Source: Streptacidiphilus jiangxiensis
GTDB lineage: Bacteria; Actinomycetota; Actinomycetes; Streptomycetales; Streptomycetaceae
NCBI RefSeq assembly: GCF_900109465.1
Contig: NZ_FOAZ01000019.1
Coordinates: 1 to 64,000 of the forward strand
DNA: 64,000 nt
Direction of reading: 5' to 3'
Shown here: piece by piece, positions 8,184 to 16,369 of the stretch
How the letters are laid out: each line of letters starts with the position of its first letter
Position numbering within the stretch: position 1 is the first letter of the stretch
Position numbers and translations under genes: made by a program
Notes under the pieces: model-generated
What the model saw: the letters and a program-made list of their open reading frames with translations, nothing else
The model's database searches: none
Told to the model about the DNA's origin: nothing

Positions 8184-9152
8184 CTACTCGGGGTCGAGCT
8201 CGGGACGCTCGGTGCGGCGTTCGACGCCGGTGGTGCCGTTGGCGGCCGTGACGGCCGCGTCGGCCGGACCGGGGATCTTCGGGGCCAGGCCCTGGAAGGC
8301 ACCGCCGACGCCCTTGATCGCGTCGCTGACCTCGCTCGGGATGATCCAGAGCTTGTTGGCGTCGCCCTGGGCCATCTGCGGCAGGGTCTCCAGGTACTTG
8401 TAGGCGAGCACCTTCTGGTCGGCGTCACCGGAGTGGATGGCCTCGAAGACGGTGCGGATCGCGGCGGCCTCACCGTCGGCGCGCAGAACGGCGGCCTGCG
8501 CCTCGCCCTCGGCCTTGAGCACGTCGGCCTGCTTCTGGCCCTCCGCCTTGAGGATCGCGGACTGCCGCTCACCCTCGGCCTGGAGGATCGCGGCACGCTT
8601 GTCACGGTCGGCGCGCATCTGCTTCTCCATCGAGTCCTGGATGGAGGTCGGCGGCTCGATCGCCTTGAGCTCGACGCGGTTGACGCGGATGCCCCACTTG
8701 CCGGTGGCCTCGTCCAGCACGCCGCGCAGGCCGGCGTTGATGGTCTCGCGGGAGGTGAGGGTGGACTCCAGGTCCATGGAGCCGATGATGTTGCGCAGCG
8801 TGGTGATGGTCAGCTGCTCGATCGCCTGGAGGTAGCTCTGCACCTCGTAGGTGGCCGCGCGCGGGTCGGTGACCTGGAAGTAGATGACGGTGTCGATGTT
8901 GACCACCAGGTTGTCCTGGGTGATCACCGGCTGCGGCGGGAAGGGCTGGACCTGCTCGCGCAGGTCGAGCCGGTTGCGGATGGTGTCGATGAACGGCACC
9001 ACGATGTTGAGGCCCGCGTTGAGCGTGCGGGTGTACCGGCCGAAGCGTTCCACGATCGCCGCCTGGGCCTGCGGGATCACCTGGATCGTCCGCAGGAGCA
9101 TGACGAACACGAACACCGCCACCAGAACCAGGACGATGATCACGGTTTGCAC
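8184..9152 (-). CDS. SPFH/Band 7 domain membrane protein (stomatin/QmcA-like)
   Basis: A 322-aa protein with one N-terminal membrane helix (TVIIVLVLVAVFVFVMLL), the SPFH domain (about 25-190: IPQAQAAIVERFGRYTRTL, PFIDTIRNRLDLREQ, ATYEVQSYLQAIEQLT, DEATGKWGIRVNRVELKAI) and a long Ala/Glu/Gln coiled coil with heptads such as AEGEAQAAVLRADGEAAAIR. Such proteins oligomerise into membrane microdomain scaffolds. The upstream nfeD gene on the same strand is the standard genomic partner and supports the call. The GTG at 9152 has GAGGGAGT 6 nt upstream. Confidence 0.94.
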   Translation of the reverse strand: MQTVIIVLVLVAVFVFVMLLRTIQVIPQAQAAIVERFGRYTRTLNAGLNIVVPFIDTIRNRLDLREQVQPFPPQPVITQDNLVVNIDTVIYFQVTDPRAATYEVQSYLQAIEQLTITTLRNIIGSMDLESTLTSRETINAGLRGVLDEATGKWGIRVNRVELKAIEPPTSIQDSMEKQMRADRDKRAAILQAEGERQSAILKAEGQKQADVLKAEGEAQAAVLRADGEAAAIRTVFEAIHSGDADQKVLAYKYLETLPQMAQGDANKLWIIPSEVSDAIKGVGGAFQGLAPKIPGPADAAVTAANGTTGVERRTERPELDPE

Positions 9153-9228
9153 AGGGACTCCCTCGACGGACCCGCACCAAGTAGCTGACGCTGTGTTGCC
9201 TTGCCTACCCCGGGACGGGGTCGGCGAC

Positions 9229-9660
9229 TCAGAGAACGACCGCGGTCGCGCCGTCGATCTCGGCGACGCTGACCTTCTCCCCCGGTTCGAAGGTCTGCCC
9301 GGCCGCGAGTGCGCGCGCCGACCACACCTCTCCCCTGAGCTTGATCCGACCGTCGTGCTCGTCGACGCGTTCCAGGACCACGGCCTCCGCCCCCTTCAGC
9401 GCCTCGATCCCGTGCCGGACCGACGCGGCCTGGCGCCGTTGGCGCCTGGTGATCGGCCTGACCAGCAGCAGGAGTGCGAGCGTCGTGGCGAGGAACACGA
9501 CGAACTGGAGCACCACTCCGCCGCCCAGCCCGGCGGTGAGCGCTGCCGCGCCCGCGCCGATGCCGAACATGACGAACTCCAGCAGTGCCGTGTGCACCAC
9601 AGGGGCGCACAGCAGCACGGCCACCAGCAGCCACCATGCCCAACTCTCCACGGGCCTCAT
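9229..9660 (-). CDS. NfeD-family membrane protein
   Basis: A 143-aa protein with three or four hydrophobic segments in the first ~80 residues, then a C-terminal OB-fold domain (GAEAVVLERVDEHDGRIKLR, GEVWSARALAAGQTFEPGEK, VSVAEIDGATAVVL), which is the NfeD soluble domain. NfeD proteins pair with SPFH proteins, and the SPFH gene follows after 76 bp. It is the short NfeD form without the ClpP-class protease domain. It starts at ATG 9660. Confidence 0.92.
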   Translation of the reverse strand: MRPVESWAWWLLVAVLLCAPVVHTALLEFVMFGIGAGAAALTAGLGGGVVLQFVVFLATTLALLLLVRPITRRQRRQAASVRHGIEALKGAEAVVLERVDEHDGRIKLRGEVWSARALAAGQTFEPGEKVSVAEIDGATAVVL

Positions 9661-9718
9661 GGTAGTTGCGCAGGTGGCTCCCCGTCAGTCGACGGGGAGA
9701 AAGATCATTACGTATCGG

Positions 9719-10513
9719 TCACTTCGTCATGGGCAGGCCTCGGGCGGCCCAACGGCCGTCCTGGTGCTCGAGGGTGAGCGGCAGACCGAAGCAGAGCGAG
9801 AGGTTGCGCGGGGTGAGCGTCTCGACGATCGGGCCGGCGGCCAGCACCTTGCCCTGCCGGATCATCAGCACGTGGGTGAAGCCGGGCGCGATCTCCTCCA
9901 CGTGGTGCGTCACCATGATCATGGCCGGGGCGATCGGGTCCTGGGCGAGCGCGCCCAGCCGGCGGACCAGGTCCTCACGGCCGCCGAGGTCGAGGCCGGC
10001 GGCCGGCTCGTCGAGGAGCAGCAGCTCCGGGTCGGTCATCAGGGCGCGGGCGATGAGGGTGCGCTTGCGCTCGCCCTCGGAGAGGGTGCCGAACCGGCGC
10101 TCGGTGTAGTCGGCCATGCCGAGCAGGTCGAGCAGCAGCCGGGCGCGGGACTCGTCGGCCTGCTCGTAGGTCTCGCGCCAGTGCGCGGTCATGCCGTAGG
10201 CGGCGGTGAGCACGGTCTCCAGCACGGTCTGGCGCTTGGGCAGCTTGTCGGCCATCGCGGCACCGGCCAGGCCGATGCGCGGGCGCAGCTCGAAGACGTC
10301 GACGCTGCCGAGCTTGTCGCCCAGGATCGAGGCGGTGCCGGTGCTGGGGAACAGGTAGCTGGAGGCCACCTGCAGCAGCGTGGTCTTGCCGGCGCCGTTC
10401 GGTCCGAGCACGATCCAGCGCTCGCCCTCGGCGACGGACCACGACACCTGCTCAACCAGCGGGCGCCCGTCCCGGATCACGGAAACGTCCACCAGCTCCA
10501 GCACGTCGCTCAT
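9719..10513 (-). CDS. ABC transporter ATP-binding protein
   Basis: A 264-aa nucleotide-binding subunit: Walker A GPNGAGKTT (about 35-43), Q-region, signature LSEGERKRTLIARAL, Walker B LLLLDEPAAGLDL and the switch His in VTHHVEEI. No membrane partner lies next to it, and the ModF/YlmA-like single-ATPase form is common in streptomycetes, so the substrate is unknown. The ATG at 10513 follows GGGGAAGG at 8 nt; the open frame extends another 171 codons upstream but lacks ABC homology. It is divergent from the hypothetical gene at 10622. Confidence 0.93.
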   Translation of the reverse strand: MSDVLELVDVSVIRDGRPLVEQVSWSVAEGERWIVLGPNGAGKTTLLQVASSYLFPSTGTASILGDKLGSVDVFELRPRIGLAGAAMADKLPKRQTVLETVLTAAYGMTAHWRETYEQADESRARLLLDLLGMADYTERRFGTLSEGERKRTLIARALMTDPELLLLDEPAAGLDLGGREDLVRRLGALAQDPIAPAMIMVTHHVEEIAPGFTHVLMIRQGKVLAAGPIVETLTPRNLSLCFGLPLTLEHQDGRWAARGLPMTK

Positions 10514-10609
10514 TGCGTACGCCTTCCCCAAGGAAAAGAAGAGTTCTCTCACGGTCGCAGCCTCGTGAGCCGGTCCAAACCTACGCCACCGAGGTGGCCG
10601 GACGCTCCG

Positions 10610-10615
10610 TAGGCT
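10610..10615 (+). promoter_or_regulatory. -10 box for leaderless hypothetical gene
   Basis: TAGGCT ends 6 nt before the ATG at 10622 and there is no ribosome binding site in between, which fits a leaderless transcript. Confidence 0.5.
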
Positions 10616-10621
10616 TGGCCC

Positions 10622-11419
10622 ATGCCGCAGACGGAAGCCCATGAAGCGTACGAAGAGCCCCGGTCCGCCCGACTTGTCGCCTGGGGCAACGCCTGGTTCG
10701 CGGGCCAGGCCTCGCCGGACGACACCGCGGACGCGGTCCGCGGCGACGACGAGTCGCACGTCGTCCGCGGGCTCCCGGGTGCGGACGGGGTCGGCCTGAC
10801 GCTGGCGCTGGGCCGCCTGCGCACCCTGGGCGCGACCGGGCTGCGGCTGGCCCTGCCGGCCCCCGGCCACCCACTGGGCCTGACCGGTCCCGCCGAGTTC
10901 AATGCGCGCGCGATGGAGACGGGCGAGGCGGTGCTCGCCGTCGGCGCCCCCTGGGGCTTCGTCCCCGAGGCCCTGTGGCACGGTGCGGACCACGAGGACG
11001 ACGGCGTCCTGGCCGTCACCTGGCACGCGCTGCCGGTCAGCCCCGGCTTCCCCGCCGACGTCCCCGCGCTGCGCGACGCCGAGCGCGAGCTCGCGGAGGG
11101 CATGCGCGACGCGACGGAGGCACTGGTGCGGCTCGACGTCGCGGGCGCGGGCCCCGAGGTGCAGCGGGCGCTGGGACGCCTGCGTTCACGGGACGCGGAG
11201 GCGGTGGAACTGCTGGCACCCGGGTACCCGCAGCGGGCGGTGCGGGTCCTTCAGAGCGCGCGCCGCGTGGCCGCGCTGGTCGCGTTGGCGGCGGCGACGG
11301 AGGGCGCGGCGGTCAGCGCGAGCGAGATGGCGCAGCGGGCGAGCGCGCTCCGCCCCCTGGAGCGGGCCGCCCGGAAGGCGAGAGTCGCGGCCTACAACGC
11401 CGCGGTCGACGAGCCTTGA
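10622..11419 (+). CDS. Conserved streptomycete hypothetical protein
   Basis: A 265-aa cytosolic protein with no recognised catalytic motif. The N-terminal half (to about 150) is Gly/Pro-rich with paired hydrophobic strands (GVGLTLALGRLRTLGATGLR, VGAPWGFVPEALWHG); the C-terminal 110 residues are Ala/Arg/Glu-rich and probably helical. I recall similar proteins next to ABC ATPases in streptomycetes but cannot assign a job. An ATG immediately after a -10 box suggests a leaderless mRNA. Confidence 0.8.
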   Translation: MPQTEAHEAYEEPRSARLVAWGNAWFAGQASPDDTADAVRGDDESHVVRGLPGADGVGLTLALGRLRTLGATGLRLALPAPGHPLGLTGPAEFNARAMETGEAVLAVGAPWGFVPEALWHGADHEDDGVLAVTWHALPVSPGFPADVPALRDAERELAEGMRDATEALVRLDVAGAGPEVQRALGRLRSRDAEAVELLAPGYPQRAVRVLQSARRVAALVALAAATEGAAVSASEMAQRASALRPLERAARKARVAAYNAAVDEP

Positions 11420-11433
11420 CTTTCGCTGCGCCT

Positions 11434-11565
11434 GAGGTTGCACCGCCCAGGGGTGCGGGGAACTGCGCGACAAGCCACCCTGTGCAGTCAGATCCCGTGT
11501 GCGCAGGGCCATCCGCCTCGGGTGGGTTGCTCGCGCAGTTCCCCGCGCCTCCGGCCGTGCAACTA
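11434..11565. repeat. Streptomycete intergenic nested inverted repeat, copy 1
   Basis: Outer arms GTTGCAC/GTGCAAC (11437-11443 and 11557-11563) enclose perfect 14-bp inner arms GGGGAACTGCGCGA (11457-11470) and its complement (11531-11544). It lies between convergent genes and probably forms a bidirectional terminator. The same core recurs at 52109 and 59509. Confidence 0.8.
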
Positions 11566-12210
11566 CTTCGTGATCCCGTTACGGACCGCCCAGAGCGCGG
11601 CCTGGGTGCGGTCCTGGAGGTCCAGCTTCATCAGGATGTTCGACACGTGCGTCTTGACCGTCTTCTCCGAGAGCGTCAACGCACGCGCGATCTCGCGGTT
11701 GGAGCGGCCGTCCGCGATGAGGCCGAGGACCTCCTGCTCGCGTTCGGTCAGTGAGCCGCCGCGTCCCTGGGGCGCGCGGCCCGTGCAGTCCTCGGCGAGC
11801 AGCGCCTCCGCGAGTTCCGGTTGGAGCAGGACGTGTCCGGCATGGACGCTGCGGATCGCACCGGCCAGCGCCTCGGGGTCGACGTCCTTGTAGACGTAGC
11901 CCGCCGCGCCCGCGCGGAGCGCGGGGACGACCGTGCGGTGCTCGGTGAAGCTCGTGACGACCAGCACCTTTGCGGGGTTGCCCCGCTCCTTCAGCATCCG
12001 CAGCGCCTCGATGCCGTCGGTGCCGGGCATCTTGACGTCCATCAGGACCACGTCCGGCCGCAGTGACTCGGCGAGGTCGACGCCCTCCGCGCCGTCCCCG
12101 GCCTCGCCGACGACGGCGATGTCGGGCTGGACCTCCAGAAAGGTGCGCAGGCCGCGCCGGACGACCTGGTGGTCGTCGACGAGCAGCACCTTGATGGTCG
12201 CGTCAGCCAC
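11563..12210 (-). CDS. NarL/FixJ (LuxR)-type response regulator
   Basis: A 215-aa DNA-binding response regulator. The receiver domain (about 1-125) begins IKVLLVDDHQVVRRGLR with the acidic pocket; the phospho-acceptor Asp is in VVLMDVKMPG, with the conserved Thr in VVTSF and Lys in GYVYKDVD. The C-terminal LuxR helix-turn-helix reads LTEREQEVLGLIADGRSNRE through KTVKTHVSNILMKL. The GTG at 12210 overlaps the last 8 bases of the histidine kinase gene, so the pair is translationally coupled and is a cognate two-component system. The stimulus is unknown. Confidence 0.95.
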   Translation of the reverse strand: MADATIKVLLVDDHQVVRRGLRTFLEVQPDIAVVGEAGDGAEGVDLAESLRPDVVLMDVKMPGTDGIEALRMLKERGNPAKVLVVTSFTEHRTVVPALRAGAAGYVYKDVDPEALAGAIRSVHAGHVLLQPELAEALLAEDCTGRAPQGRGGSLTEREQEVLGLIADGRSNREIARALTLSEKTVKTHVSNILMKLDLQDRTQAALWAVRNGITK

Positions 12211-13405
12211 CGGGGACCTCCAGTTCCACCACGGTCCCCGCTCCCGGGGACGATTCGATGTGCAGGGAGCCGCCGACGCCCGCGGCGCGGTCGCGCATGG
12301 AGACGAGGCCGAGGTGGCGGCCGGCGCGGCGGGTGCCGTCGGGGTCGAAGCCCTTGCCGTCGTCGGTGACGCGCAGCCGCGCGCCGCGGCCGGTGCCGCC
12401 GGGGCCGGGGGCGCTGCACAGCTCGACGGCGACGGCCTTCGCGCCGGAGTGGCGCAGGGCGTTGTGCAGGGCCTCCTGGGCGACGCGCAGGACCGCCTCC
12501 TCCTGGCCGGCGGGCAACGCGGCGACACGGTCGTGGGTGAAGACGACGCTCGCGCTGTGGGCCCGGTTCAGGACCTCGACCTGGGAGGCGAGGGTGGGCA
12601 GCAGGCCGTCCTCGTCCAGGGCGGCGGGGCGCAGTTCGACGACGACGCTGCGCAGCTCCTCCGCGGCTTCGGCGGCGAGGCGGGAGACCTCGGCGAGCTC
12701 GGCGCGGGCGCGGGCCGGGTCGCGCTCGACGAGCGCGGCGGCGGCCTGCGCGGTCAGGCGCAGCGAGAAGAGCTTCTGCGAGACGGCGTCGTGCAGCTCG
12801 TGGGCGATCCGGGCGCGCTCGCCGACGAGGGTCAGCTCGCGGCTGCGCTCGTACAGGCGGGCGTTGACGAGCGCGAGGGCGGCGTGCGCGGCGAGGATGC
12901 GGAGGAGTTCCTCGTCGTGCGCGGTGAACCGCTGACGGCCGACGGGATTGGCCAAGAAGAGAGCCCCGAGGATCTCGTCGCCGTCCTGGATCGGGACGCC
13001 GAGGAAGGCGTGCATGTCGGGGTGGGCGCTGGGCCAACCGCCGAAGCGTTCGTCGGCACGGACGTCGTCGAGGCGGGTCGGGTCCTGCTCGTGCAGCATC
13101 GCGAAGAGGATGCCGTGCTGCCGGGGCAGCGGGCCGATGGCCCGCCACTGGGCCTCGCTGACGCCGTCGACGACGAACTGCGCGAAGCCGCCGTGGTCGT
13201 CCGGCACGCCCAGGGCCGCGTACTCGGCGCCGACGAGGGTCCGTGCGGAGGAGACGATGCGCTGCAGCACCTCGCGCACCTCCAGGTGGCGGCTCATCGC
13301 GAGGACGGCGGAGCTGATCGCCTCGATCCCGCCGAGGCAGGGGTCGCCCGCCGCGTGCTCGCTGGGCCCCGCGGCCCCACCGGGGGCACATTCGTTCGCC
13401 GACAT
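12203..13405 (-). CDS. GAF-domain sensor histidine kinase (HisKA_3 type)
   Basis: A 400-aa kinase without clear membrane segments, so probably cytosolic. The GAF sensor domain covers about 35-185 (HLEVREVLQRIVSSARTLV, HAFLGVPIQDGDEILGALFL). The HisKA_3 dimerisation box has the phospho-His in ERARIAHELHDAVSQKLF. The HATPase_c domain shows AQEALHNALRHSGA (N box), VTDDGKGFDP (G1) and HLGLVSMRDRAAGVGG (G2). It phosphorylates the overlapping LuxR-type regulator. ATG 13405 follows TACGGT by 6 nt, suggesting a leaderless mRNA. Similar GAF kinases in actinomycetes sense redox or gases, but no heme ligand can be assigned here. Confidence 0.94.
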   Translation of the reverse strand: MSANECAPGGAAGPSEHAAGDPCLGGIEAISSAVLAMSRHLEVREVLQRIVSSARTLVGAEYAALGVPDDHGGFAQFVVDGVSEAQWRAIGPLPRQHGILFAMLHEQDPTRLDDVRADERFGGWPSAHPDMHAFLGVPIQDGDEILGALFLANPVGRQRFTAHDEELLRILAAHAALALVNARLYERSRELTLVGERARIAHELHDAVSQKLFSLRLTAQAAAALVERDPARARAELAEVSRLAAEAAEELRSVVVELRPAALDEDGLLPTLASQVEVLNRAHSASVVFTHDRVAALPAGQEEAVLRVAQEALHNALRHSGAKAVAVELCSAPGPGGTGRGARLRVTDDGKGFDPDGTRRAGRHLGLVSMRDRAAGVGGSLHIESSPGAGTVVELEVPGG

Positions 13406-13411
13406 GCCGTC

Positions 13412-13417
13412 ACCGTA
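13412..13417 (-). promoter_or_regulatory. -10 box for leaderless histidine kinase operon
   Basis: TACGGT on the minus strand lies 6 nt before the ATG at 13405, with no ribosome binding site between. Confidence 0.45.
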
Positions 13418-13599
13418 CCGCCCGTGATCGCCAAGGGCATCGGACGCGGGTCGGTGGAGGCCGGGGCCCCGGTCCTAGGACCAACGGACCCGGCTCGCGG
13501 CGGCTTGTGGCCGAGGTGGGTGGGCCCGGGGGCGATCTAGCTTCGGCAGTGTCGGACGAACCGACCGGGAAGAGCACGGATCGCACGGGAGGTAGGGCC

Positions 13600-14328
13600 A
13601 TGGCAGTCGCCGTTGTGACGGGGGCGTCGCGTGGACTGGGGCGGGCGCTGTCGCTGGCGCTGGTCGAGCGCGGCTGGGAGGTGGTCGTCGACGGGCGCGA
13701 CGCGGACGCGTTGGCACAGCTCGCCGAGGGCCGCCCGCGGGTCCACGCGGTACCGGGGGACGTGACGGACGCGTGGCACCGCACCGCGCTGGTCACCACC
13801 GCGTTCGACCTGGGCGGACTGGATCTGCTGGTCAACAACGCCGGGGTACTGGGCGGCCGGGGGCTCGCGCCGGTGGCGGATCTGGAGCTGGACGAGCTGC
13901 GTCGCGCGTTCGAGGTCAACGTGGTGGCGCCGCTGGGGCTGGTCCAGGAGGCGCTGCCGCTGCTGCGGGCCTCCGGCGGAGCGGTGCTGAACATCAGCTC
14001 CGACGCGGCCGTCGAGGCCTACCCGCAGTGGGGCGGGTACGGGGCGACGAAGGCGGCGCTGGAGCTGTGGTCGGCCTCGCTGGCGGCCGAGGAGCCGAAA
14101 CTGCCGGTCTGGTGGGTGGACCCGGGCGAGATGAACACGGCGATGTACCGGGCGGCGGACGCGGGCGCGGCGGAACAGTCGCCGCTGCCGGAGGAGGGCG
14201 CGGTCCCGGGCCTGCTGGCCCTGCTCGACGTCCGTCGGGCGAGCGGCCGTTACACGGCGGCCGGCCTGGCCCAGGAGGTCGGCGAGGCCGGGGCGACCGC
14301 ATCGGCGGGGGCGGAGGCGGCACGGTGA
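13600..14328 (+). CDS. SDR-family oxidoreductase
   Basis: A 242-aa short-chain dehydrogenase/reductase using NAD(P)H. It has the Rossmann motif VVTGASRGLGRAL at the N-terminus, NNAG at about 85, the catalytic Ser in NISSDAAVEAY and YGATK (YxxxK). The ATG at 13600 follows GGGAGGTAGGGCC. The substrate is unknown. Its stop overlaps the start of the QueA-like gene by three bases (GTGA), so the two products are likely made together and may act in one pathway. Confidence 0.9.
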   Translation: MAVAVVTGASRGLGRALSLALVERGWEVVVDGRDADALAQLAEGRPRVHAVPGDVTDAWHRTALVTTAFDLGGLDLLVNNAGVLGGRGLAPVADLELDELRRAFEVNVVAPLGLVQEALPLLRASGGAVLNISSDAAVEAYPQWGGYGATKAALELWSASLAAEEPKLPVWWVDPGEMNTAMYRAADAGAAEQSPLPEEGAVPGLLALLDVRRASGRYTAAGLAQEVGEAGATASAGAEAAR

Positions 14329-15518
14329 CGGGGAGGACGGAGGTCGCGGTGGGCGGGACGGCGGCGGACGAGGACGGCGGTTTCGTGGACGACGGGTTCG
14401 TGGACGACGGGTTCGTGGACGGGCTCGGCGACTGGCAGCTGCCGCCGGAGCTGGAGGCGGACGCGCCGCCCGAGGAGCGGGGCGGCAGCGGCCGGGACGA
14501 CGTGCGCCTGCTGGTCGCGCGACAGCCGACGAACTCGACGCCACTGGTGACGCACCACGCGTTCCGGGAGCTGCCCGCGCTGCTGCGGCCGGGCGACGTG
14601 CTGGTGGTGAACACCTCCCCGACGCTGTCGGCGGCCGTCGACGGGCGGATCACCGAGACCGGCGAGCCGGTGGTGGCGCACTTCTCGACGCGGCAGCGCG
14701 AGAGCGAGTGGGTGGTCGAGCTCCGTTCCCCCGACGGTCGGGGCAGCACCCGCCGGCGCCCGCACGACGGCTCGCTGGTGACGGTCCGGCTGACCGGCGG
14801 CGCGCGGCTGAGTCTGGTGGCGCCGGTGGACGGACAGGACGGCGGTTCCCGCCGGCTGTGGCGGGCCTGCTTCGCGGCGGCGGAGCCGCTGGCCTACCTC
14901 GCGCGGTACGGACGACCGATCAGGTACGCGTACACCAGCGCCGACCGGCCCTCGGACGCCTACCAGACGGTCTTCGCCGAACCGCTGGCCTCTGCGACGG
15001 CGGGGAGCGCGGAGATGCCGAGCGCGGCCCGGCCGTTCACGACGGAGCTGGTGACCCGGCTGGTCGCCCGCGGCGTACTGGTCGTGCCGATCACGCTCCA
15101 CACCGGGGTGGCCTCGATCGAGTCCCACGAACCCCCGTACGCCGAGTGGTTCACGGTGCCGGAGGTGACGGCGCGGGTCGTGAACGGCGCGCGGGCGGCA
15201 GGCTCCCGCGTCGTCGCGGTGGGAACGACGGCCGTGCGGGCGCTGGAGTCGGCGGCCGACCCGGACGGGACGGTGCGGGCACGGTCCGGCTGGACCGAGC
15301 TGGTGATCACCCCGGAGCGCGGGGTGCGCGTGGTGGACGGGCTGCTGACCGGCTTTCACGAGCCCCGCGCCTCGCACCTGATGATGCTGGAGGCGGTCGC
15401 CGGACGGGCCCTGCTGGACCGCAGCTACGCCGAGGCGCTGCGCGAGGGCTACCTGTGGCACGAGTTCGGCGACCTGCACCTCATCCTCGCCGAGGAACGG
15501 GCGGCGTCTACGGGATGA
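14325..15518 (+). CDS. S-adenosylmethionine:tRNA ribosyltransferase-isomerase-like protein (QueA family)
   Basis: A 397-aa protein of the QueA fold. True QueA transfers the ribosyl part of SAM to 7-aminomethyl-deazaguanine in tRNA during queuosine synthesis. Conserved stretches include RPGDVLVVNTSPTLSAAV, PITLHTGVASIESHEPPYAE, VVAVGTTAVRALES and TGFHEPRASHLMMLEA. It is longer than the usual ~345 aa because of an acidic N-terminus carrying three copies of GFVDD/G encoded by a 15-bp tandem repeat (about 14380-14424). It starts at a GTG overlapping the SDR stop. No other queuosine gene lies nearby, so its role may differ from classic QueA. Confidence 0.85.
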   Translation: MTGRTEVAVGGTAADEDGGFVDDGFVDDGFVDGLGDWQLPPELEADAPPEERGGSGRDDVRLLVARQPTNSTPLVTHHAFRELPALLRPGDVLVVNTSPTLSAAVDGRITETGEPVVAHFSTRQRESEWVVELRSPDGRGSTRRRPHDGSLVTVRLTGGARLSLVAPVDGQDGGSRRLWRACFAAAEPLAYLARYGRPIRYAYTSADRPSDAYQTVFAEPLASATAGSAEMPSAARPFTTELVTRLVARGVLVVPITLHTGVASIESHEPPYAEWFTVPEVTARVVNGARAAGSRVVAVGTTAVRALESAADPDGTVRARSGWTELVITPERGVRVVDGLLTGFHEPRASHLMMLEAVAGRALLDRSYAEALREGYLWHEFGDLHLILAEERAASTG

Positions 15519-16278
15519 GTTCAGGCTCCGGCCCGCTCGCGCGGGCGGTCTCGGTCGGGGACATCGTCACGATGATCGCGCCGGCGGTCAGGAAGACCGC
15601 GACACCGACGGCCAGCGGCAGGATGAACTGCGAGGCCGGCAGACCGCCGGTGACGGCCCGTCCGTCCAGGTGGACCGTCACGGCCGCCATGGCGGTGTAG
15701 TGCATCGCGACCACCGCGACGCCGGCGACCAGGGCGGAGCCGAGCGCGGCGATCAGCCCGCGCACGTTCAGGGTCATCCACAGCGCCGTCGTCGACGCGG
15801 CGACCGCGATGACCACGGAGGCCAGCACCAGCAGCGGGTGGTAGGAGACGCTGCCCTGCACCTGCATCGCGGCCATGCCGAGGTAGTGCATCACCGCGAC
15901 GCCGACGCCCATCAGCGTCCCGCCGACGAGCAGCGTCGGCAGGCCGCGCGGCCGGTAGCCGACGTGGACGACGCCGATCCCGACGACAACGATCGCGAGC
16001 AGAAGACTCGCGATGGTCACCGGTACGTCGTAGACGATCGTCGATCCGGTGACGGTGAATCCGAGCATCGCGATGAAATGCATGGTCCAGATACCGCAGC
16101 CGATCGCGGAGGCGGCCAGGAGCAACCAGCCCAGACGGTCCTTGGACGGAAGGTCCAGTGCGCGCACGGTGCAGCGCAGGCCCAGCGCGGCGCCTATGGA
16201 GGCGATCGCGTACGCGAGGACGGGATTCACCAAACCGTAGTGAAAGCCGTCGAGATGGGCCATGGTGGCGGAATTCAC
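15508..16278 (-). CDS. MHYT-domain integral membrane protein
   Basis: A 256-aa protein with about seven membrane helices. The paired MHY signatures are clear: IWTMHFIAMLGF, AVMHYLGMAAMQVQG and AMHYTAMAAVTVH, each placing Met and His near the outer membrane face. MHYT domains are proposed copper- or gas-binding sensory modules; here there is no attached GGDEF or kinase domain. I use the GTG at 16278 with AGGACC upstream; an ATG at 16263 is the alternative. Its end overlaps the convergent QueA-like gene by 11 bp. Confidence 0.92.
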   Translation of the reverse strand: MNSATMAHLDGFHYGLVNPVLAYAIASIGAALGLRCTVRALDLPSKDRLGWLLLAASAIGCGIWTMHFIAMLGFTVTGSTIVYDVPVTIASLLLAIVVVGIGVVHVGYRPRGLPTLLVGGTLMGVGVAVMHYLGMAAMQVQGSVSYHPLLVLASVVIAVAASTTALWMTLNVRGLIAALGSALVAGVAVVAMHYTAMAAVTVHLDGRAVTGGLPASQFILPLAVGVAVFLTAGAIIVTMSPTETARASGPEPELIP

Positions 16279-16310
16279 GACCGGTCCTGACTCGAAAACG
16301 GGAAACGAAA

Positions 16311-16351
16311 GCGGGGAGCGGCCGAGACAATACATCCCGGACGCTCCCCGC
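16311..16351 (-). terminator. Hairpin after the FHA-ABC gene
   Basis: Perfect 10-bp arms GCGGGGAGCG/CGCTCCCCGC enclose a 21-nt loop, 19 bp past the exporter stop and upstream of the MHYT start. It fits a terminator or attenuator between these two minus-strand genes. Confidence 0.6.
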
Positions 16352-16369
16352 TCCACATACGGTCAAGAA

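Noticed and set aside
11933-13540. Open frame of 535 codons opposite the two-component genes
   Set aside because: Lies wholly antisense to a convincing histidine kinase and regulator.
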